Below, piece after piece: positions 1 through 7,880 of a DNA stretch of 17,158 nt. Below the pieces are notes generated by a model. It saw only the letters and a program-made list of their open reading frames with translations. It had not been told where the DNA came from and searched no databases. How positions within the stretch are numbered: position 1 is the first letter of the stretch; every line of letters begins with the position of its first letter. The DNA is taken from positions 1 through 17,158 of the forward strand of contig JAJDBI010000154.1 of the NCBI GenBank assembly GCA_029261435.1, given 5' to 3'. This DNA is from Nitrospinaceae bacterium. Its GTDB lineage: Bacteria > Nitrospinota > Nitrospinia > Nitrospinales > VA-1. The translations under genes and the position numbers were made by a program.

Positions 1-76
1 GCCTGAGATTTCTTTTATAGGCTTGTCCCACCTTCAAGTCATCATCAACCATCATAATTTTTCCATTGGAGCTCAT
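1..76 (-). CDS. Response regulator receiver domain, N-terminal fragment (runs off left edge)
   Basis: Reading the minus strand from an ATG at 76 gives a reading frame that stays open to the window edge (25 codons). It starts with a short polar leader, then KIMMVDDDLKVGQ, a beta-strand followed by an acidic Asp triplet. This is the usual beginning of a CheY-like receiver domain, where the first acidic pair coordinates Mg2+ near the phosphorylated Asp. The phosphoacceptor and any output domain lie outside the window, so type and target cannot be told. The Shine-Dalgarno sequence before this ATG is poor and too close (GAAGAG one base away). A start at the internal double ATG seven or eight codons later is possible. 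The call rests on a short stretch only. Confidence 0.6.
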   Translation of the reverse strand, partial: MSSNGKIMMVDDDLKVGQAYKRNLR

Positions 77-318
77 ACTCTTCGGACGTATGCCTACTGA
101 ATCTCGCATTAGCTTTTTTCAACCGTTAGTTAGATTAACAAGAAGGATAAATCAGATATCGGATCAGTTATGTCACAAGCATGAAAACTTTGCAAAACAG
201 TCTGAAAAGACGTTGATTACAACAGCTTTCTCATCAGTCATTGTGATGAGATAGTCTGATCAGAGTCTTTTTTAATTTACAAAAATTTACCAGCGGGTAG
301 AAGCTCAGGATCAATTCA
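77..318. other. Intergenic region with a small perfect stem-loop
   Basis: No convincing gene is visible between the partial response regulator and the PNPOx-like gene. The region holds a perfect 8-bp inverted repeat (TCTCATCA at 229-236 and TGATGAGA at 244-251, 7-base loop). A 10-base palindrome TCTGATCAGA follows at 255-264, then six T at 268-273. The T run follows the palindromes on the plus strand, yet no plus-strand gene ends here, so a terminator role is not supported. The promoter of the left-edge gene probably lies here, but I could not pick one out. Confidence 0.4.
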
Positions 319-858
319 TCATAGAATTTTGGTAGGTTTACCGTCAATACTGGTTTGGTTTTTTTCTTTCCAGTAGTTTTGCACCCCATCATCACCGATT
401 TTATTTGTCCAATAGACCAGATCTTCTCGATCGCCTTGATAGTGAAAACTTGGAACAGCGAACCCGCAGGAGGTTTGTACCGAATCGATATCTACCAGAA
501 ATAACTGCCGCGAACCCGGATATTCAGGAAACAAAGTGATCCAATTCGTCCACTCTTCATCTCTGGGATGAATGGCACGGGCCTTTCCGTAAACTCTTAA
601 TATCAATGGTTTCCCTTCAAACGAGCAGAACATGAGGGTCATGCGAGGCTGCTCCAGCACATGAGCGGCAGTTTCGTTACCACTGCCTGTAAGATTGAGC
701 CATATCAATTGATTTGTGTTGAGAATTTTAAGACTGTCCATACCCTTTGGGGACACATTGACGCGGCCATCGGTATCAGCTGTGCCGACAAAGAATATTT
801 TCTGGTCAGCAATAAACTCCTGCAATTTCCCATCCAGTTCCGTATAAAATTTACTCAA
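319..858 (-). CDS. Pyridoxamine 5'-phosphate oxidase-like FMN-binding split-barrel protein
   Basis: This 179-residue protein resembles small PNPOx-like proteins, which bind FMN or a related flavin in a split barrel and form cytoplasmic dimers. Their individual substrates are mostly unknown. The N-terminal half has the family look: an F-x-G-T-A-D strand at about residues 23-28, then RVNVSPKG, then a strand with the NxTGSGNETAAH segment that usually contacts the flavin phosphate. The RMTLMFCSFEGKPLILRVYGKA strand pair follows. The start must be TTG at 858, because the frame is closed by a TAA two codons upstream. A GGGAGG ribosome-binding site sits about 11 bases before it. The gene diverges from queE with an 86-base spacer and has no functional partner nearby. 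The family call is good; a specific pyridoxal role is not supported. Confidence 0.8.
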   Translation of the reverse strand: MSKFYTELDGKLQEFIADQKIFFVGTADTDGRVNVSPKGMDSLKILNTNQLIWLNLTGSGNETAAHVLEQPRMTLMFCSFEGKPLILRVYGKARAIHPRDEEWTNWITLFPEYPGSRQLFLVDIDSVQTSCGFAVPSFHYQGDREDLVYWTNKIGDDGVQNYWKEKNQTSIDGKPTKIL

Positions 859-944
859 AGTTTAATGAACCTCCCTCTATAAATATTGTAAAATTAAAGT
901 AATCTATTTTATGTCTAAAATCCAGATGGGAATTCAGGAGCTAC

Positions 945-1583
945 ATGCTTAAAATTAACGAAATATATGCCAGCATCCAGGGGGAATCGTCTCACACGGG
1001 CCTGCCTTGTATTTTTATCCGGTTAACAGGGTGCAACCTGCGTTGTTCCTGGTGCGACACTGCCTATGCTTTTCATAAAGGAGATGACCTCACTGTGGAA
1101 GAAACAATGCAGAAAGTCGAAACTTTCTCTCTGCCTCTGGTTGAAATCACAGGAGGGGAGCCCTTAATGCAGGAAGACGTTTATCCACTTATGGTCGCGC
1201 TTCTCGAAAAAGGCTATAAGGTCATGCTTGAAACCGGCGGAGCATTGCCAATAGACAAGGTCCCAGAAAAAGTTATAAAAATTCTCGACATAAAATGCCC
1301 CGGGAGTGGCGAGGAGAAAAGGAACCATCTTGAAAACCTAAAATTTCTCGCGACGCATGATGAAATCAAGTTCGTGCTTCTAGATCGTGCTGATTATGAA
1401 TGGAGCCGTGATCTGCTACAGAAATATGATCTACCCTCCTCCACTCAGGTTTTATTCTCCCCTGTTTTTGACAAGCTTGATTTGAAAGATCTCTCCGAAT
1501 GGATTCTTGAAGATCAGTTATCAGTACGCCTGCAAACCCAACTCCACAAAGTCATATGGAGCAAAGATGCTATCGGAGTGTGA
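945..1583 (+). CDS. queE: 7-carboxy-7-deazaguanine synthase (radical SAM)
   Basis: QueE converts 6-carboxy-5,6,7,8-tetrahydropterin to 7-carboxy-7-deazaguanine, the radical-SAM step on the way to preQ0 and queuosine in tRNA. The 212-residue protein begins with the family signature IYASIQGES. It carries the CX3CX2C cluster motif (C30, C34, C37) that binds the [4Fe-4S] cluster, followed by the SAM-contacting TGGEP at residues 69-73. Length is normal for the short QueE type. The ATG at 945 has an AGGAG ribosome-binding site at 936-940. No queC, queD or queF is in the window, so the rest of the pathway must be elsewhere. It heads a plus-strand run with mutY 52 bases downstream. Epoxyqueuosine or other radical SAM alternatives do not fit the motif order. 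Confidence 0.93.
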   Translation: MLKINEIYASIQGESSHTGLPCIFIRLTGCNLRCSWCDTAYAFHKGDDLTVEETMQKVETFSLPLVEITGGEPLMQEDVYPLMVALLEKGYKVMLETGGALPIDKVPEKVIKILDIKCPGSGEEKRNHLENLKFLATHDEIKFVLLDRADYEWSRDLLQKYDLPSSTQVLFSPVFDKLDLKDLSEWILEDQLSVRLQTQLHKVIWSKDAIGV

Positions 1584-1635
1584 AGTCTTCTAACAAACTC
1601 CACCGTTAACCGACCAAGGACCTCCCCTATCCCTT

Positions 1636-2718
1636 ATGAACACCCGCGCTCCCAGAAAAATTCTGCAAAAAAAATTACTGGCATGGTATGAGAAAGAAAA
1701 ACGAGAAATGCCTTGGCGGAATGACCTGAACCCCTATCGTATTCTTGTATCTGAATTCATGCTGCAACAAACTCAGGTAAAAACAGTCATCCCTTATTTT
1801 GTACGATGGATGAAATCGTTTCCCACTCTGCAAAAGCTGGCGCGAGCCCAGGAGTCCACAGTCCTGAAACATTGGGAGGGCCTGGGCTATTATTCCCGCG
1901 CTCGCAACTTGAAAAAAACCGCTCAGATAATTCTTAAAGATTATTCAGGAATGGTTCCTGACTCCATGGATGAAATTCTAAAACTACCCGGAGTTGGTCG
2001 TTACACCGCTGGGGCCATTCTCAGCATTGCCTTTGGTCAAAAAGTTCCTGTTCTCGATGGTAATGTCAAAAGGGTTTTATCGAGGATTTTTCTACTTAAA
2101 GAAAACGGCGGGGATCGCCAATCAGAGAATGTTTTATGGGAAACCATGCAAAACCTTCTCCCTGAAACAGGGTCTGGAGATTTTAATCAGGCTTTCATGG
2201 AGCTGGGTGCTACGGTCTGCCTTCCCAAAAATCCTCTTTGTTTACTCTGTCCTCTTAAACAAAACTGCAAGGCACAGAAAACTGGCGAGCAGAACCTTTA
2301 CCCACCTCGCAAACAAAAGACTCCTTCTATAAAAATTGAAGTCAGTGCCGCAGTCATCTTGCGGCGAAACAAAATCTATATTCAAAAAAGAAAAATAGGC
2401 GGACTTATGGGCGGATTATGGGAATTCCCCGGAGGCAAATTCGAACCCGGCGAATCTGCCGAGCAATGTCTCAACCGCGAAATTAAAGAAGAAATGGGAG
2501 TGACCCTCCATGTCGATGAAAAGCTCATGACGGTCAAACACAGCTACACCCGCTTCAGGGTCACCCTGCATGTTTTCCTTTGCCGAATCCGATCAGGACG
2601 GGTTTCGCCCACTCAATGTGAAGAGTGGGACTGGGTCAAGAGAGAAGAATTAGACACATATCCTTTTCCAGCCGCGAATGTTAAAATCATCAAGAGCCTG
2701 ATGAACCAACACGCATGA
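1636..2718 (+). CDS. mutY: A/G-specific adenine DNA glycosylase
   Basis: MutY removes adenine mispaired with 8-oxoguanine, preventing G:C to T:A mutations. The 360-residue protein has the full architecture. The N-terminal glycosylase domain contains the catalytic Glu in SEFMLQQTQ (E40), a helix-hairpin-helix LPGVGRYTAGAILS (about 117-130) and the catalytic Asp in VLDGNVKRV (D141). A [4Fe-4S] loop CX6CX2CX5C follows (C194, C201, C204, C210). The C-terminal part is a Nudix-like 8-oxoG recognition domain. It keeps a complete Nudix box (GGKFEPGES through REIKEEMGV, about 265-288), which many MutY proteins lose, so residual hydrolase activity is conceivable. The ribosome-binding site is weak (AAGGA about 15 bases upstream). 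It lies between queE and a cation transporter in one direction, probably co-transcribed. Confidence 0.95.
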   Translation: MNTRAPRKILQKKLLAWYEKEKREMPWRNDLNPYRILVSEFMLQQTQVKTVIPYFVRWMKSFPTLQKLARAQESTVLKHWEGLGYYSRARNLKKTAQIILKDYSGMVPDSMDEILKLPGVGRYTAGAILSIAFGQKVPVLDGNVKRVLSRIFLLKENGGDRQSENVLWETMQNLLPETGSGDFNQAFMELGATVCLPKNPLCLLCPLKQNCKAQKTGEQNLYPPRKQKTPSIKIEVSAAVILRRNKIYIQKRKIGGLMGGLWEFPGGKFEPGESAEQCLNREIKEEMGVTLHVDEKLMTVKHSYTRFRVTLHVFLCRIRSGRVSPTQCEEWDWVKREELDTYPFPAANVKIIKSLMNQHA

Positions 2719-2776
2719 GCCAAATAGCAGTACCCTGGCTGGCGAACAAAAACCTATCTCACTGAACAAGTCAACC

Positions 2777-3898
2777 ATGACCCCAGGGATCAAAGCCATA
2801 ATTATTGGTGCCGTCGCCAACCTGCTACTTGCCGTTTTCAAGTTTGTGGGGGGAATTTTGGGAAACAGTGTTGCTTTAGTGGCAGATGCCATCCACTCTC
2901 TTTCCGACCTGGTAACAGACGTCATAGTCCTGTTCACCCACCGCATCGGACAAATGCCACAGGACAAAGATCACCCCTATGGACATGGACGAGCGGAAAC
3001 AATTGGGGCCGCCATCATTGGCTTATTCATTATAGTGACCGGAATTGGCGTTATCCATGAAACCTGGCAAGCCATCAACGAAGACTCCGGGCAGACACCA
3101 GGCCTGCTGGCAATCATTGCCGCGACTCTTTCTATTCTGATCAATGAAGGGCTGTTTCACTATACCCGCCGAGTGGGGAAGGCAACACAAAGTCCCTCTT
3201 TGATCGCTAATGCCTGGCACCACAGAACCGATGCCATTTCTTCTATAGCCGCTCTGATCGGAATTATTGGTGCAGGGCATGGGTTTCCTTACATGGACCC
3301 GCTGGCAGGAGCCGTGGTCGGTGGTATGATCGTGAAAGTCGGCATCGACATAACCCGGCAAGGGGTGCGGGATTTGATGGATACGGCCCTGAGTGATGAG
3401 CACACTAAAAAAATCCAGACTATTCTAAAGGCTATCCCCGAGGTTCTTCACTTCCATGATTTACGTAGCCGTGTCATTGGCGGAGAGTTCCTCATCGATG
3501 TACATATTCTGGTCGACCCTGAGATGACGGTCACAGAAGGACATCGAGTCGCTGAAATTGCACGTCGCAACCTTATCAAGGCTTTCGACAATATTCAGGA
3601 TGTGCTCGTTCATGTTGATGGTGAATCAGACGCAGAAGTCGAAGCTATTTATCTCATCACGAGAAAAGAACTGATTGAAATTGCGAAGCCATTAATTTCA
3701 GAACTGGAGGGAGGTATTTTGCAACCTGAAATTCGGGTGCATCACATCAAAGGAAAAAATATCCTGGATGTATTTATAAAGATCGATTCGAAACAAAACA
3801 TGGAAGACTCACGTTCTCTGGTCGCAAACGTCAAATCCAAACTTGAGACCGCTCCCCAAATCGATCAGGCCCGAGTGTTTCTCGACCTCAACTCCTAG
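2777..3898 (+). CDS. Cation diffusion facilitator (CDF) family divalent metal transporter
   Basis: This is an inner-membrane proton-coupled exporter of divalent metal ions. Residues 1-200 hold the six-helix CDF transmembrane domain. Metal-site residues are H40 and D44 in helix 2 (ADAIHSLSD) and H148 and D152 in helix 5 (HHRTD). This HD-HD arrangement is generally associated with Zn2+ in the family. The HPYGHGRAE motif after helix 2 is typical. Residues about 205-282 form the usual cytoplasmic dimerisation domain. A second similar unit, about 288-372, repeats the pattern (ILDVFIKID...ARVFLDL) and makes the protein longer than the usual 300 or so residues. The ATG at 2777 is the only standard start before an upstream in-frame stop; no clear Shine-Dalgarno is visible. 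It follows mutY by 58 bases and converges on the deoxyhypusine-synthase-like gene. The metal is inferred only from motif. Confidence 0.9.
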   Translation: MTPGIKAIIIGAVANLLLAVFKFVGGILGNSVALVADAIHSLSDLVTDVIVLFTHRIGQMPQDKDHPYGHGRAETIGAAIIGLFIIVTGIGVIHETWQAINEDSGQTPGLLAIIAATLSILINEGLFHYTRRVGKATQSPSLIANAWHHRTDAISSIAALIGIIGAGHGFPYMDPLAGAVVGGMIVKVGIDITRQGVRDLMDTALSDEHTKKIQTILKAIPEVLHFHDLRSRVIGGEFLIDVHILVDPEMTVTEGHRVAEIARRNLIKAFDNIQDVLVHVDGESDAEVEAIYLITRKELIEIAKPLISELEGGILQPEIRVHHIKGKNILDVFIKIDSKQNMEDSRSLVANVKSKLETAPQIDQARVFLDLNS

Positions 3899-3971
3899 CC
3901 GGAGTGGAAGCTTGTTGAGCCGGGATAATCGTTGCCAGCCAGCAAAAGTTATTGTTTGTTGTACCCCAGCG

Positions 3972-5072
3972 TCACGCTTGGCGGCGGGCAAGTTTTTTCA
4001 AGGTATCTCCTTCCCATTCGACATCCAGTCGAGGACGTCCTTTATAGAGACCTTTTTGAAAAGCATAACCGTAAATTAAAGGCAGAGAAACACTGGGCTC
4101 AACAAACGCCATGCTGTGTGTTGCCTCTTTATTGACCTTACCCCACGACTGAGCCTCGGCCAAAGTACTGCCACTCAACCCACCCCAATGAGGTGAGTCC
4201 GTGGTCACTTGCAAAGCATATTTGTGACCTCCGGTATCCACACCAAAAATATAGGACATGACCACCGAATCGTTGATGTAGTTCTTTGGCACTCCACCAG
4301 CAACGTAAAAAGCTGCTGTACGTGTCGAGTTCACCACGATTTGCGTCAGTTCGTAATTATCTCGAATGGAATCGATAGTGATGGGTTCACGACCCTCTTT
4401 ACGGGCCTGATAATAGTGCTCCGTCAACCCTATTCCAATGCTGGAGTCATTTATTGCCGGGCAAAAAACCGGCACTTTATTTTTTCTGGCAGTTACAAGA
4501 ATGGATTCTTCATCATCAATCGTTTCCGAAAGTTTAGAGATGAAATCTCTGCTGGAATAATTTCCCGGCTCCAAAGTATCGGCAAACCTTCCCACCAGGG
4601 TATCGTCCTCGACAAACAATTCATCATCAACATAAGTGTCATAGATTCGATTGATGAAAAGTTCCCGCAGTTGTGTGTCATCGGCATTTGGACTGCCATA
4701 ATAATGGCCGCCGCCAAGAGCGTTATAATAATCCTGATATAAAATTGCTCCCGTTGAAACAATCACATCCACCATATTGTGATGCACCATATCACGGATG
4801 ACTTTTCTCAGACCCGCTGCGATCAGTGGGCCTGCCAGCCCTAAAATAATAGTGGGCTTTTCCTCATCCTGAAGCATTTTCCCAAATATTTTAGCGCATT
4901 GCCCGAGGTTTCTAGCCTGAATGGAAGCCGATTGAAACGACTCAACCAGATCACCCACATCATTAATATTTTCAAAGTCGACAGGAGAAATCCGAGTATT
5001 TAAAATCTCTTTTTTTTTCTTCTTCTTACCCTCATCCAAGGGTTCAGGCATATAAGATTCTTTGTACCCCAT
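3972..5072 (-). CDS. Deoxyhypusine synthase-like protein (bacterial; substrate unknown)
   Basis: The 366-residue protein is homologous to deoxyhypusine synthase, which transfers aminobutyl from spermidine to a lysine of eIF5A using NAD. Bacteria lack eIF5A, so bacterial members are thought to act on other amines (for example homospermidine formation) or unknown targets. Family features seen are the NAD-site strand VDVIVSTGAI (102-111), VPVFCPAINDSSIG (200-213) and the active-site segment AEAQSWGK. Its K312 matches the catalytic Lys of the human enzyme, with W310 and E306 also kept. By my hand alignment, other spermidine-contacting residues of the human enzyme are replaced (the positions of Asp243, His288 and Asp316). 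The start at 5072 has GGGAG seven bases upstream. An N-terminal hexalysine (16-21) is encoded across nine consecutive A. A near-consensus promoter lies just upstream, so it is likely transcribed alone. Confidence 0.85.
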   Translation of the reverse strand: MGYKESYMPEPLDEGKKKKKKEILNTRISPVDFENINDVGDLVESFQSASIQARNLGQCAKIFGKMLQDEEKPTIILGLAGPLIAAGLRKVIRDMVHHNMVDVIVSTGAILYQDYYNALGGGHYYGSPNADDTQLRELFINRIYDTYVDDELFVEDDTLVGRFADTLEPGNYSSRDFISKLSETIDDEESILVTARKNKVPVFCPAINDSSIGIGLTEHYYQARKEGREPITIDSIRDNYELTQIVVNSTRTAAFYVAGGVPKNYINDSVVMSYIFGVDTGGHKYALQVTTDSPHWGGLSGSTLAEAQSWGKVNKEATHSMAFVEPSVSLPLIYGYAFQKGLYKGRPRLDVEWEGDTLKKLARRQA

Positions 5073-5106
5073 GTCTTGCTCCCAACCAGAAATTTAATAA
5101 AAATGG

Positions 5107-5135
5107 ATCATATCGCCCTCACTCGACCAGGTCAA
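5107..5135 (-). promoter_or_regulatory. Sigma-70-type promoter for the deoxyhypusine synthase-like gene
   Basis: On the minus strand TTGACC (5130-5135) and TATGAT (5107-5112) are separated by exactly 17 bases. Each hexamer matches the consensus at five of six positions. The predicted transcript starts near 5100, giving a leader of roughly 28 bases containing the GGGAG ribosome-binding site. It lies in the 118-base spacer after the peroxiredoxin stop codon. This is the best promoter match in the window. It is a sequence match only. Confidence 0.65.
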
Positions 5136-5190
5136 GCCACGAGCAATACTGCCAATTGTATGAAACCATGTCAGGCATCACGTTGGCAGG

Positions 5191-5628
5191 TTATAGCCGG
5201 GAGCACAAACCTTGCGAGTGGGTTTTGGTGTCTACACTTTCGATACTCTCAAGAATTTTCCCGTCTTCCCCAATTACATAGGTGATGCGGGCCGCATATT
5301 GTTCTTCAACACTTTTTACAGCATGATAACCCAGCGCGATTTCTCGATTCACATCGCAAAGCAGAGGATAGGGAAAGGAAAACTTTTCGGCAAAGGCTTT
5401 GTTGTCTGTTTCGTTGTCCAGGCTGACGCCAAAAATCTGGACGTTTTTTTCCTCAAAACTTTTAAAATCATCACGAAAACCCTGTCCTTCAACGGTACAA
5501 CCGGGAGTATCGGCTTTGGGGTAAAACCACAGCACCACTTTTTTGCCCCGGTAGTCCTTCAGGTTGACAGTGTTTCCATTATGATCATTCACAGAAAAAT
5601 CGGGTGCATCGGTTCCGGCTTGTAACAT
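5191..5628 (-). CDS. bcp: Thiol peroxidase of the Bcp/PrxQ family
   Basis: Peroxiredoxins of this type reduce H2O2 and organic hydroperoxides in the cytoplasm through a peroxidatic cysteine. The 145-residue protein has the AhpC/TSA fold pattern: APDFSVND, then VVLWFYPKADTPGCTVEG with the peroxidatic C44, then FRDDF. The resolving cysteine found five residues later in E. coli Bcp is absent (Q49 here). C91 (in PLLCD) and C142 near the C-terminus are the only other cysteines, so it may work as a 1-Cys enzyme or use an unusual partner. The C-terminus (VDTKTH, then about eight residues) is about as long as usual. The ATG at 5628 has AAGGAG eight bases upstream. It lies 100 bases after ispD and is followed by the separately promoted deoxyhypusine-synthase-like gene. 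Confidence 0.9.
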   Translation of the reverse strand: MLQAGTDAPDFSVNDHNGNTVNLKDYRGKKVVLWFYPKADTPGCTVEGQGFRDDFKSFEEKNVQIFGVSLDNETDNKAFAEKFSFPYPLLCDVNREIALGYHAVKSVEEQYAARITYVIGEDGKILESIESVDTKTHSQGLCSRL

Positions 5629-5681
5629 TTTTATTTCTCCTTGGATAAGTAGATTTTTTTCTAAACATGTATTAGATGAGT

Positions 5682-5693
5682 TGAAAGCTTTCA
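5682..5693. repeat. 12-base perfect palindrome upstream of the peroxiredoxin gene
   Basis: TGAAAGCTTTCA is a perfect palindrome 54 bases before the peroxiredoxin start, in the 100-base gap after ispD. It could be an operator for a dimeric repressor or activator. There is no clear -35/-10 pair to anchor it, and a 12-base palindrome can occur by chance. Confidence 0.25.
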
Positions 5694-5728
5694 GGGAGCA
5701 GACTATTTAGGGGTGCCGTGAAAAAACT

Positions 5729-6421
5729 TCAGACTTCTGGGAACAGTTTCGCCACAATGCTTTCGCCCAACACCAGGTCTTCCGGGCGAGTGATTTTCAG
5801 GTTCCACTCTGACCCATCCACAATCCGGACCTCCTGCCCCAGATATTCAATCAAGGCTCCTTCATCCGTACCATAAAAGGAATCCTTCTGGGCGTTTCGA
5901 AACGCCTCGCCGAGCAAATCATAGCGAAAAGCCTGTGGAGTCTGAACACGCCACAAACCCTCGCGGTCCACCGTGCGCTCAACTTTACCGGAGCTGTCTA
6001 CCTGCTTGATAGTATCGTTAACGGGAATGGCTGTAATCGCTGCACCAAATTTCTCAGCAACATTGATTGTTTTCTGAATCATGTCCTTTGACAAAAAAGG
6101 ACGTACTCCATCGTGGACCAGAACAATGTCTGTATCCGCAGGAAGAGCCTGGTAGCCGTTAAAAACAGAGTCTTGCCTTTTTTCACCCCCCGTGACAACT
6201 TGCTTGACAATTGCAGGATGCTCCAGCCAATCGGCACGGGTATGCTCCAATTCCTTTTCCGGTACCACCAGAACCAACGAATCAATGAGATCCGAATCCT
6301 GGAATGTTTTCAAGGTGTAATGCAGGATAGGCTTCCCTCTCAACACCCGAAACTGCTTGGGAACCGTTCCGCCCATTCGGGTTCCCTGACCTCCCGCCGG
6401 AATGATCGTACATACTTTCAT
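5729..6421 (-). CDS. ispD: 2-C-methyl-D-erythritol 4-phosphate cytidylyltransferase
   Basis: IspD couples MEP to CTP, giving CDP-methylerythritol, the third step of the non-mevalonate isoprenoid pathway in the cytoplasm. The 230-residue protein starts with the nucleotide-binding loop IIPAGGQGTRMGG (6-18; R15 fits the catalytic Arg) and PKQF (K22). It continues with VHDGVRPF (102-109) and the PVNDTIK segment. It ends with the NLKITRPEDL motif, whose K209 matches the second catalytic lysine. Length is normal. It begins six bases after the radA stop codon with no clear ribosome-binding site of its own, so it is probably translationally coupled to radA. The often adjacent ispF is not present in this window. 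Confidence 0.95.
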   Translation of the reverse strand: MKVCTIIPAGGQGTRMGGTVPKQFRVLRGKPILHYTLKTFQDSDLIDSLVLVVPEKELEHTRADWLEHPAIVKQVVTGGEKRQDSVFNGYQALPADTDIVLVHDGVRPFLSKDMIQKTINVAEKFGAAITAIPVNDTIKQVDSSGKVERTVDREGLWRVQTPQAFRYDLLGEAFRNAQKDSFYGTDEGALIEYLGQEVRIVDGSEWNLKITRPEDLVLGESIVAKLFPEV

Positions 6422-6427
6422 ATCTGG

Positions 6428-7798
6428 TTATTCAAATAAGTGTTCAAAGAGTTCAGCAAGGTTTTTCACAAACAACAATTCAATGTCTTTATCAGGCAGG
6501 TTCTTTATCTTTTTCGCAGAATACGGAATGATGCACCGCTTGAAGCCGAGCCTTCTGGCTTCCACGATACGACCGTCCAACTGCATGACAGTACGCACCT
6601 CTCCCGTCAAGCCCACTTCTCCAACAAGTACTGTTAGCGGATCTATGACCCTGTCACGAAAACTTCCCGCAATAGCGGCCACTACCGCCAGATCCAGAGC
6701 CGGCTCCGTGATCTTTATTCCTCCCGCCAGGTTCACAAAAATATCTTCACCCTGAAGTTGAAACTCCATTCTTTTTTCAATAATAGCGATCAATAAAGAC
6801 ATACGGTTATGATCAAAACCCGTAGCCATTCTTCGTGGCATCCCTATAGAAGAAGATGTGCTGACCAAGGCTTGAACCTCAACCAGCAGGGTACGGCTTC
6901 CTTCAAGAGTTGCCGCGATGGCAGAGCCTGAAGAATTCTCAGGACGCTCAGACAAAAACCACTCAGATGGATTTTCTACCGGCACCAATCCCTCCGGCGC
7001 CATTTGAAACACACCAATTTCCGGAGTGGGACCAAATCGGTTTTTAGTCGCCCTTAAAGCTCGATATGCATGACCGCGCTCGCCTTCAAAATACACCACC
7101 GTATCCACAATATGCTCTAAAGATTTAGGGCCGGCTATCGCGCCATCTTTATTGATGTGACCAATCAAAAGGGTTGGTAGACCACGTTGTTTGATGAACT
7201 GAAAAATTTTAAATGCAACTTCTCTCACCTGTCCAATACTTCCCGGGGCAGATTGCAAATCTGAAGTGAAAAAAGTTTGCACCGAATCTAATACCAGCAC
7301 ATCGGGTTCAACCTTCTCTACCCACTGAATAATATCTTCAATGCAAATCTCCGAACAAACCAGAAGGTTTTCAGACAGGGCCTCAAGACGCTCAGCGCGA
7401 AGCTTGATCTGGGAACCCGATTCCTCGCCAGAAACATACAGAACCTTTTTGCCAAGCCGGGCCAAATGACCCATACTTTGTAAAGTGAGAGTCGACTTCC
7501 CGATACCCGGCTCTCCTCCAATCAGGATGAGTGAGCCTTCGACCATACCTCCTCCCAGAACTCGGTCAAACTCGCCTATACCTGTGGTCAAACGGTTTTC
7601 GACAATCGACTGAACTTCTGTAATGGGGATTAATACTGATGGGTTTGTGCTTCGTTTAGAATTACGCGATGGTGACGGCTGACGTGAGGCCTCTTCGACA
7701 AAACTGTTCCAGGCCATACATTCGGGACACTTCCCCATCCACTTTGGGATCTGGTGTCCACACTCCTGACAGATAAAAATAGTAGTGGTTTTAGCCAT
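6428..7798 (-). CDS. radA: DNA repair protein RadA (RecA-like branch-migration helicase)
   Basis: RadA (Sms) assists RecA-mediated recombination by driving branch migration. The 456-residue protein shows all parts: an N-terminal zinc finger (C10, C13, C24, C27 in CQECG...CPEC) and a RecA-like ATPase with Walker A GGEPGIGKST (94-103, K101). Walker B VLVLDSVQT begins at about residue 167, and the RadA-specific KNRFG motif is at 252-256. The C-terminal Lon-protease-like domain (GIKITEPALDLAVVAAI) lacks protease function in the family. The ATG at 7798 is the natural family start (MAKTTTIFICQECG), although the ribosome-binding site is weak. It lies 82 bases after the coiled-coil gene and six bases before ispD. 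Confidence 0.96.
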   Translation of the reverse strand: MAKTTTIFICQECGHQIPKWMGKCPECMAWNSFVEEASRQPSPSRNSKRSTNPSVLIPITEVQSIVENRLTTGIGEFDRVLGGGMVEGSLILIGGEPGIGKSTLTLQSMGHLARLGKKVLYVSGEESGSQIKLRAERLEALSENLLVCSEICIEDIIQWVEKVEPDVLVLDSVQTFFTSDLQSAPGSIGQVREVAFKIFQFIKQRGLPTLLIGHINKDGAIAGPKSLEHIVDTVVYFEGERGHAYRALRATKNRFGPTPEIGVFQMAPEGLVPVENPSEWFLSERPENSSGSAIAATLEGSRTLLVEVQALVSTSSSIGMPRRMATGFDHNRMSLLIAIIEKRMEFQLQGEDIFVNLAGGIKITEPALDLAVVAAIAGSFRDRVIDPLTVLVGEVGLTGEVRTVMQLDGRIVEARRLGFKRCIIPYSAKKIKNLPDKDIELLFVKNLAELFEHLFE

Positions 7799-7880
7799 AA
7801 TGAGGCAATGCGGTGAAAGTCAACAACCTGTCATATCCTGCAAAGTTTTTCTTATTCGGTCAGCCTGTAGAACACCGACC

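Noticed and set aside
66..254. Plus-strand reading frame of 62 codons near the left edge
   Set aside because: It overlaps the start of the better-supported response-regulator fragment on the other strand, has no ribosome-binding site and no recognisable protein features.
229..273. Hairpins followed by six T, as a rho-independent terminator
   Set aside because: The T run is on the plus strand, where no gene ends. The minus-strand transcript has no T run at this place, and the stems are AT-rich.
4209..4742. Long plus-strand frame opposite the deoxyhypusine-synthase-like gene
   Set aside because: The minus-strand gene has clear family motifs throughout. This frame has no start signal and no recognisable features.
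5191..5240. Possible frameshift at the C-terminus of the peroxiredoxin
   Set aside because: The alternative frame gives no better match to the family end, and the protein length is within the normal range.
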